Source: Desulfobacteraceae bacterium (GTDB taxonomy: Bacteria > Desulfobacterota > Desulfobacteria > Desulfobacterales > SURF-15). From it: 19,858 nucleotides of DNA. Where the stretch lies: the NCBI GenBank assembly GCA_003599475.1, contig QZKK01000076.1:1-19858 (forward strand), read 5' to 3'. A program made the translations under genes and the position numbers. Shown here one piece after another: positions 15,317-19,858 of this stretch (positions within the stretch are counted from its first letter, which is position 1; each line of letters opens with the position of its first letter). The notes under the pieces are model-generated. The model was not told where the DNA came from. It saw only the letters and a program-made list of their open reading frames with translations, and did no database searches.

Positions 15317-15486
15317 AACCACGAAACACACGAAAGACACGAAAGGCTGGGGTTCTTTTAATCATTCTTTCGTATAATTTGTGGTTTCCGGGTTCAATCG
15401 AAGTCTTTTCGATCTTAAACACGGAAGTCACGGGAATTATCGAAGACTTATCTTCTTTTTTCGTGTATTTCGTGTGTTTCGTGGTT
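15317..15486 (+). repeat. Inverted repeat with ACGAAACACACGAAA units between the two URO-D genes
   Basis: The 28-base left arm (15317-15344, core ACGAAACACACGAAA) is the reverse complement of the right arm (15459-15486) with one mismatch. Between them lie a degenerate third copy around 15368-15387 (TTCGTATAATTTGTGGTT) and an ACACGGAAGTCACGG variant near 15419-15433. The third copy contains a perfect TATAAT (15373-15378), but no good -35 box lies at the right distance. The 229-base gap between the genes has no protein-coding gene. The arms could fold into a long cruciform or mRNA hairpin. Confidence 0.8.
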
Positions 15487-15539
15487 CAAATCGATAAGAC
15501 TGGGGAGCGAAACCGGATCATGGGAAGGAGAAGTCGCAC

Positions 15540-16571
15540 ATGAGCATGACGTCAAGGGAGAGGGTCCTTGCCGCTTTGGCGTTAAAGGAGCCGGATCGGG
15601 TGCCGTTTTGCGATGTGGCCGTCGACCGCGGGCTTGCGCAGAAGCTTCTGAACTGGGAGAAGACAACCGATATCGGATCCAGCAGTCGACGCGAGAATCC
15701 GTATACGGTCAAAGAGGCGATCGCCGTATCCAAATTCATCGGACTCGACAACATCTGCTTTCTTTTGCGTGCGCCCACTTACGCGCATACGCATGTCGGA
15801 ATCGACGGCCGCACCTTTGTCGGCGGAGGCATGATCCGGACCGAAAAAGACTTCTCCATGATCGATCTGCCGGATCCATATGATGACGCTCTCTATCGGG
15901 ATGCGGAAGAGTTCATCGAAAACAGAGGAGATTACGCGACCTGCTTCGTCACCCGGATCGGGTTTTTCCAGGTGGTTTTGAGCCTCGGAATCGAAGGGTT
16001 CTCCATGGCTCTCTACGATCAGCCGGCGCTGGTGGAAAAAATGCTCGATCTCTATTTCGACTGGATGGAGGTCGTGGCCGAGCGGATGTGCAGAATCGGA
16101 TTCGATATCTTCTGGACGACGGACGATTTCGCCCACAAATCCGGACTGATGTTCTCCCCCCAGGTGTTTACGGAGCTGCTGGTGCCGCGCTACCGGCGCG
16201 TGCTGGACAAGGTGACGATCCCCTGGATCCTGCACAGCGACGGAGACATCCGCAGGGTCATGGATCTCTTCATCGATCTGGGAGCCGCCGGATTCCATCC
16301 GATCGAAAAGGGGGCAATGGACATCGCGGAAATCAAAAAGACCTACGGCGAACGGGTTTGTCTTCTCGGGAATGTGGATCTCAATATCCTGGGTGCAGGA
16401 ACACCCGAGGAAACCGAAAAAGAAGTGCTGGAGCTGATCCGCACCGCGGGGCCGGGAGGAGGCTACATCCTGACCAGCGGAAACAGCCTTGCCTCGTACC
16501 TGAAACCGGAGTGCGTGCTTGCCATGGCCCGTGCAGTGAAGGAGTTCGGGCGGTATCCGATTCGCACTTGA
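15540..16571 (+). CDS. Uroporphyrinogen decarboxylase (URO-D/MtaA) family protein, HSDG type
   Basis: A 343-residue protein opening MSMTSRERVLAALALKEPDRVPF, clearly URO-D superfamily, with AAGGAG upstream of the ATG. It is paralogous to the preceding gene but diverged. The zinc-site HxC motif is replaced by His232-Ser-Asp234-Gly-Asp, and the later ligand region reads GYILTSGNSL with no cysteine. Classic URO-D enzymes need no zinc, but this protein also lacks a heme-operon context. The TTDDFAHKSGLMFSPQVF segment and GNVDLNILGAGTPEE are typical of the methyltransferase-like branch. It may have a non-corrinoid activity or serve as a partner of the other paralogue; the function is unassigned. Confidence 0.82.
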   Translation: MSMTSRERVLAALALKEPDRVPFCDVAVDRGLAQKLLNWEKTTDIGSSSRRENPYTVKEAIAVSKFIGLDNICFLLRAPTYAHTHVGIDGRTFVGGGMIRTEKDFSMIDLPDPYDDALYRDAEEFIENRGDYATCFVTRIGFFQVVLSLGIEGFSMALYDQPALVEKMLDLYFDWMEVVAERMCRIGFDIFWTTDDFAHKSGLMFSPQVFTELLVPRYRRVLDKVTIPWILHSDGDIRRVMDLFIDLGAAGFHPIEKGAMDIAEIKKTYGERVCLLGNVDLNILGAGTPEETEKEVLELIRTAGPGGGYILTSGNSLASYLKPECVLAMARAVKEFGRYPIRT

Positions 16572-16669
16572 CAGGAAATCCGGGGTATGCGAACTGTTGC
16601 AGACCGGATCGGGCCGAATCAGGCCCCGGTCGATGCACGACCGAACAACAACGAAAAACAAGCTTTTCG

Positions 16670-16694
16670 CCCCCGGGTCATATATGCCCGGGGG
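16670..16694 (+). other. Strong GC-rich hairpin in the dctP leader
   Basis: CCCCCGGG (16670-16677) is the perfect inverse of CCCGGGGG (16687-16694), with a 9-base loop TCATATATG. It ends about 16 bases before the AAAGGAG site of dctP. There is no T run after it, so it is more likely an mRNA-stabilising or regulatory leader structure than a terminator, although it could help end transcription from the URO-D genes. The rest of the 154-base gap shows no gene. Confidence 0.5.
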
Positions 16695-16725
16695 AAGCAC
16701 CCACCAAAATCAAAGGAGACTCGCT

Positions 16726-17709
16726 ATGATGAAACGAACCAAAGTCCTGATTCTTACCGCATCGATTCTATCCCTTTTTATTATGGCAATGCCGGCGGCT
16801 GCGAAGATAAAAGTCAACATGGCATCTTCCTACGGGCCGGCCGCACCGGTTCATTACGGTCTGGAGAAATTCAAGGAGCTGGTTGAAAAACGGAGCAACG
16901 GAGAGATGGAGGTCTTTATCCATCTGCTCGGCACCATGGGAGGCGAGCGCGATATCTACGAGGCGCTCAGCTCGGGCGGCGTGGAGACGGCCGCCATGGG
17001 GTCCGGAGACGTCGCCATCTTTCACCCGGAGTACCTCTGCTACGAGGTTCCCTATGTCATCCGGGACGTGGATCATTTCTGGAAGTTCTGGAACGGTCCC
17101 GTGGGGAAAGAGATCAACGACATGCTCCTTGAAAAGGACAAGGTGATGGTTGTCGGCATCGTCTACCGGGGCGCCCGTCAGTTGACCGCCAACAAACCGA
17201 TTCGGAAGCCCGAAGAGATGCAGGGCATCAAACTGAGGCTTCCCGAGGTAAAGCCGTGGGTCGAAATCTGGAAAGCCCTGGGCGCGCGCCCCACGGTGGT
17301 GCCGTTCCAGGAAGTCTATATGGCGCTTAAAACAGGAGTTGCCGAAGCCCAGGAAAACCCTGCGGAGTCGATCCACTCCCTCAAGTTCTATGAAAATCAG
17401 AAGTACCTCATCATGACCGAGCATATTCATTCCACCGCCAAGTACGAAATCTCTAAGATCTGGTTCGATACCCTGAAGCCGGCACAGCAGGAAGTGATCA
17501 TGACCTCCATGAAGGATGCAGCCAAGTATGCCAACGAGTTGGCGACAGAAGCCGACAAGAAGTTTCTCAAGGATCTTCAAGAAAAAGGGATGACCCAGAT
17601 CATCCCGGACAAGGCTGCCTTCATCAAGGCGGTTGAACCGACCGTCGAGCGGCTGGCGAAGGAGCTCTGGGTTCCGGGCCTCTACGAAAAGGTCAAAGCC
17701 ATCAAGTAA
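16726..17709 (+). CDS. dctP: TRAP transporter substrate-binding protein DctP
   Basis: A 327-residue precursor. The frame opens upstream at 16597, but ATG 16726 follows AAAGGAG and begins a clear signal peptide: MMKRTK, then a hydrophobic core, then MPAAA with likely cleavage after Ala26. The mature protein has the DctP pattern: YRGARQLTANKPIRKPEEMQ, KLRLPE with Arg171 as the likely carboxylate-binding arginine, PFQEVYMALKTGVAEAQENP with Asn211, and a late YEISKIWFDTLKPAQQ helix. It should capture an organic acid or similar solute in the periplasm for the DctQM permease, using an ion gradient. The substrate is not determined. dctQ follows after a structured 214-base gap. Confidence 0.93.
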   Translation: MMKRTKVLILTASILSLFIMAMPAAAKIKVNMASSYGPAAPVHYGLEKFKELVEKRSNGEMEVFIHLLGTMGGERDIYEALSSGGVETAAMGSGDVAIFHPEYLCYEVPYVIRDVDHFWKFWNGPVGKEINDMLLEKDKVMVVGIVYRGARQLTANKPIRKPEEMQGIKLRLPEVKPWVEIWKALGARPTVVPFQEVYMALKTGVAEAQENPAESIHSLKFYENQKYLIMTEHIHSTAKYEISKIWFDTLKPAQQEVIMTSMKDAAKYANELATEADKKFLKDLQEKGMTQIIPDKAAFIKAVEPTVERLAKELWVPGLYEKVKAIK

Positions 17710-17766
17710 ACCGGCGATTTCGGTAAGAGGTAAGCGGGAAGCGCCTGCCTCTTCCCCCTGCCGGCC

Positions 17767-17788
17767 CTCGCGCAGAGACGCTGAGAGG
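17767..17788 (+). repeat. Degenerate CGCAGAGACGC-type repeat copy
   Basis: CTCGCGCAGAGACGCTGAGAGG in the dctP-dctQ gap resembles the CGCGGAGAC units found after dctM. It looks like one decayed copy of the same family of short intergenic repeats. No coding function is seen. Confidence 0.4.
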
Positions 17789-17820
17789 CAGTGAATCGAA
17801 TGATGGATTTCCTTTTTTAA

Positions 17821-17886
17821 GCCCGGCATCCAGGATCCGGCATCCGTTTCCTGCCGGATCAAGGGCCGGAAACGGCACTGCCGGGC
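17821..17886 (+). repeat. Structured element with two alternative hairpins between dctP and dctQ
   Basis: In fold A, GATCCGGCA (17834-17842) pairs with TGCCGGATC (17852-17860) around the loop TCCGTTTCC. In fold B, GCCCGGCA (17821-17828) pairs with TGCCGGGC (17879-17886) and, inside it, CCGTTTCC (17844-17851) pairs with GGAAACGG (17868-17875). The two folds share bases and exclude each other. CCGGCATCC also occurs twice (17823-17831, 17837-17845). It may be an mRNA processing or stability element that sets the binding protein to permease ratio, or a REP-like repeat. Confidence 0.55.
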
Positions 17887-17923
17887 TGACACCTGATCAC
17901 CTGAACACGCAATACGGGTCCTT

Positions 17924-18427
17924 ATGAAAAAGACGATCGATGCTTTCAACGGTTTCCTGCTGGCCGTGATGTTTCTGATCACGTTCTATCAGATTATCGC
18001 ACGCTACCTTCCGGGCGATTCGACGGTCTGGTCCGAAGAGGTGGCCCGGTTTCTTTTCGTCTGGATCGTTTTTCTCGGTGCGGCGACCCTGGTGCTCGAC
18101 GAGGCGCATATTCGAATCTCCGTCATCACCGATCGGCTGAGCCCTGCGGCCCAGCGATTCGTGCGCGTTTTTTCGGCACTTCTCATCATTCCTTTTGTCT
18201 TCATCATGGGTTGGGGAGGCTATACCAGCATGATTCGGCAATGGGGTACCTTTGCCCCGACCGCCGGCTGGATGCGTCTCGGATATGTATATCTCGCGCT
18301 GTTTTTCAGCGGGGCGGTGATGCTGCTCTACTATGTCCGTCGCCTTTACAGGGACCTTTTCCCCCATAGTCCTGTGAGGACTTCTTCGGTCCGCCCGGAG
18401 AGCGCGGACTCCGGAGCGCGGCCATGA
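17924..18427 (+). CDS. dctQ: TRAP transporter small permease DctQ
   Basis: A 167-residue membrane protein of usual DctQ size with four hydrophobic segments. They begin with FNGFLLAVMFLITFYQIIARY, then the WSEEVARFLFVWIVFLGAA motif that marks the family, then LLIIPFVFIMGWGGY and YLALFFSGAVMLLYYV. The C-terminal 25 residues are polar. The ATG at 17924 has only a poor ribosome site. The stop overlaps the dctM start in ATGA. It is the small subunit that docks between DctP and DctM. Confidence 0.9.
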   Translation: MKKTIDAFNGFLLAVMFLITFYQIIARYLPGDSTVWSEEVARFLFVWIVFLGAATLVLDEAHIRISVITDRLSPAAQRFVRVFSALLIIPFVFIMGWGGYTSMIRQWGTFAPTAGWMRLGYVYLALFFSGAVMLLYYVRRLYRDLFPHSPVRTSSVRPESADSGARP

Positions 18428-19716
18428 CCCTCTATATCGTTTCATTCGGCCTGCTCGGCCTGTTTCTGGCCGGCATCCCCATCGCCTTCGCTCTGGGGAT
18501 CGTCGGGTTTGCCGGGTACTACGCGGAGCTTGGCAGCCGCGTCAACATCCCCATGCTGGCCCAGCGGATGATGTACGGTGTGAACAACTTTCTGCTTTTG
18601 GCCATTCCGCTGTTCATTTTGGCCGCAAAACTGATGAACACGTCGGGGATCACCAACCGCATATTCGATTTTGCCAGGAGTCTGGTCGGGTTTCTCCCGG
18701 GAGGGCTCGGCCATGCCAACACGGTGGCCAGCCTGATTTTTTCAGGCATGTCCGGGGCGGCCGTCGTCGATGCGGCAGGGCTTGGACAGATCGAGCTCAA
18801 GGCTATGAAGGATGCCGGCTACGATCCTGACTTCAGCGTGGCGATCACCGCCGCCTCTTCGACCATCGGCCCAATCTTTCCCCCCAGCATCCCCATGGTC
18901 ATTTTCGGGCTGGTCGCAGAGGTCTCCGTGGGGCGGCTCTTCCTTGCAGGCGTGCTGCCCGGATTGATCATGACGGCTGCGCTGATGCTGATGGTCGGCT
19001 GGTATGCCGTGCGGAAAAATTACCCCAAGACCCCGTTTCCGGGGATCATCGTGCTCACGCGCGACTTCTTCAAGGCGTTCTTTCCTCTGCTGACTCCGGT
19101 CATCCTGTTGGGCGGGATCTGGACGGGCAAGTTTACGCCCACGGAAGCGGCCGCCGTGGCGGTCGCCTATGCGCTCTTTCTGGGGGGGATCATCTATCGG
19201 GAGTTCAATTTCCGGGAACTTGCCGGTGTTTTTATCACCACGACCCGGGAATCGGCTGCAATCGGTATCATCATCTGTGCGGCCAATTTTTACGGTTGGC
19301 TGCTGGTGCGCTCAGGCATCACCATCAAGCTGGCCGAAAACATCGGCGGGTTCAGCACCGATCCTCTGATCATCCTGTTTGCCATAAACATTTTCCTATT
19401 GATCGTGGGCTGTTTCATGGAGCCGATCTGTGCAATCCTCATCCTGGGTCCGGTGTTGATGCCGGTGATCACCAAGCTGGGGATCGATCCTCTCCACTTC
19501 GGGGTGATGATGGTCCTCAACCTGATGATCGGGCTTCTGACTCCTCCGTTCGGGGTGGTGCTGTTTGTGATGGCCAGTTTTTCCGGCCTTCCCTTTGAAC
19601 GGGTGGTCTGGGCGGTTCTTCCTTTTTTAGTACCCCTTCTTTTCGTACTTTTCCTGATTACCGTCTATCCTCCCGTGGTGACCTGGGTCCCCAACATCTT
19701 CTTCGGGGCGGGATGA
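18424..19716 (+). CDS. dctM: TRAP transporter large permease DctM
   Basis: A 430-residue polytopic protein of normal DctM length, with about a dozen hydrophobic segments. Family marks include AIPLFILAAKLMNTSGIT, the GLGHANTVASLIFSGMSGAAVVDAAGLG region, AITAASSTIGPIFPPSIPMV, GKFTPTEAAAVAVAYALF, and the C-terminal TPPFGVVLFVMASFSGLPFE. The two TP/PP helix-hairpin regions are those expected for the ion-coupled transport core. It is translationally coupled to dctQ. It carries out sodium-coupled uptake of the ligand delivered by DctP; the ligand is unknown. Confidence 0.94.
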   Translation: MTLYIVSFGLLGLFLAGIPIAFALGIVGFAGYYAELGSRVNIPMLAQRMMYGVNNFLLLAIPLFILAAKLMNTSGITNRIFDFARSLVGFLPGGLGHANTVASLIFSGMSGAAVVDAAGLGQIELKAMKDAGYDPDFSVAITAASSTIGPIFPPSIPMVIFGLVAEVSVGRLFLAGVLPGLIMTAALMLMVGWYAVRKNYPKTPFPGIIVLTRDFFKAFFPLLTPVILLGGIWTGKFTPTEAAAVAVAYALFLGGIIYREFNFRELAGVFITTTRESAAIGIIICAANFYGWLLVRSGITIKLAENIGGFSTDPLIILFAINIFLLIVGCFMEPICAILILGPVLMPVITKLGIDPLHFGVMMVLNLMIGLLTPPFGVVLFVMASFSGLPFERVVWAVLPFLVPLLFVLFLITVYPPVVTWVPNIFFGAG

Positions 19717-19726
19717 CCGCCAAGTA

Positions 19727-19858
19727 ACGCGGAGACACGGTGACGCGGAGACGAGGAGACAGAGGGCAGAAGACGGAAGTCAGAGGTCAGAAGTCAATTT
19801 GAGTGTTCAGCGTTCAGTGTTCATTCGATGTTGGACGTTCATCTCTTTCACTCCCCCA
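19727..19858 (+). repeat. Degenerate short tandem repeats after dctM
   Basis: ACGCGGAGAC occurs at 19727-19736 and again at 19743-19752 (16-base period). It is followed by related GAGGAGACAGAGG and by AGTCAGAGGTCAGAAGTC and GTTCAGCGTTCAGTGTTCA series. The DNA is low-complexity, non-coding and runs to the window end. There is no clear hairpin terminator. Confidence 0.6.

Noticed and set aside
15317..15486. CRISPR array in the repeat-rich gap
   Set aside because: The repeats are inverted and degenerate, with no regular spacer length and no cas genes.
15582..16700. Minus-strand open frame (372 codons) opposite the second URO-D gene
   Set aside because: Shadow of a clear URO-D family gene; the translation has no recognisable motif.
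16768..17982. Long minus-strand open frame (404 codons) opposite dctP
   Set aside because: It mirrors a clear DctP coding frame with signal peptide and family motifs; GC-rich codon structure keeps the antisense frame open. Its translation shows no recognisable domain.

Overview
The window looks like a chromosome segment of an anaerobic, metabolically versatile bacterium, most likely from the former Deltaproteobacteria (Desulfobacterota or a relative). This is an inference. It rests on a tungsto-enzyme of the aldehyde:ferredoxin oxidoreductase family paired with a MoaD/ThiS-like protein, two divergent URO-D/MtaA-type proteins, Liv-type and TRAP-type organic-solute importers, and non-coding ACGAAACACACGAAA / CGCGGAGAC short repeats of a kind I associate with that group. 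All convincing genes are on the + strand. I see no rRNA, tRNA, CRISPR array, transposase or integrase.

Layout. (1) 1-3662 is a branched-chain amino-acid-type ABC importer in the order binding protein (3' end only), livG, livF, livM, livH, with ATGA overlaps at livF/livM and livM/livH. (2) 3718-5936 holds an AOR-family oxidoreductase preceded by a possible 21-codon leader ORF and followed by a MoaD/ThiS-like beta-grasp protein ending in Gly-Gly. (3) 5937-6190 is non-coding, with two hairpins and a possible promoter. (4) 6191-13974 is a tightly packed run of a DAO-type FAD oxidoreductase, an ATP-grasp ligase, a fold-III PLP decarboxylase (DAP/ornithine decarboxylase type), a fused ABC exporter, a DUF2156 protein and a FemAB/BioF2-like GNAT protein. 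The core junctions are ATGA/GTGA overlaps. Two gaps in this run are filled by short ORFs (20 and 31 codons) that overlap their neighbours. (5) 14186-16571 carries two URO-D-family genes separated by a 27/28-bp inverted repeat. (6) 16726-19716 is a TRAP transporter, dctP-dctQ-dctM. (7) The end is non-coding degenerate repeat DNA.

How it fits together. The flanks are catabolic: uptake of small organic or amino acids, aldehyde or ferredoxin chemistry, and possible corrinoid-linked methyl transfer. The central block differs in kind. Activation (ATP-grasp), decarboxylation (PLP), oxidation (FAD), two acyl- or aminoacyl-transferase-like folds and an exporter together suggest production and export of a modified amino acid, amine or small peptide conjugate. 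I do not recognise this combination as a characterised pathway, and it is the best candidate here for an undescribed system. The ATP-grasp plus PLP decarboxylase pair resembles the BtrJ/BtrK logic of butirosin biosynthesis, where the amino acid is loaded on a carrier and then decarboxylated. No acyl-carrier protein is visible, so the 31-codon ORF and the beta-grasp protein are the only, speculative, carrier candidates.
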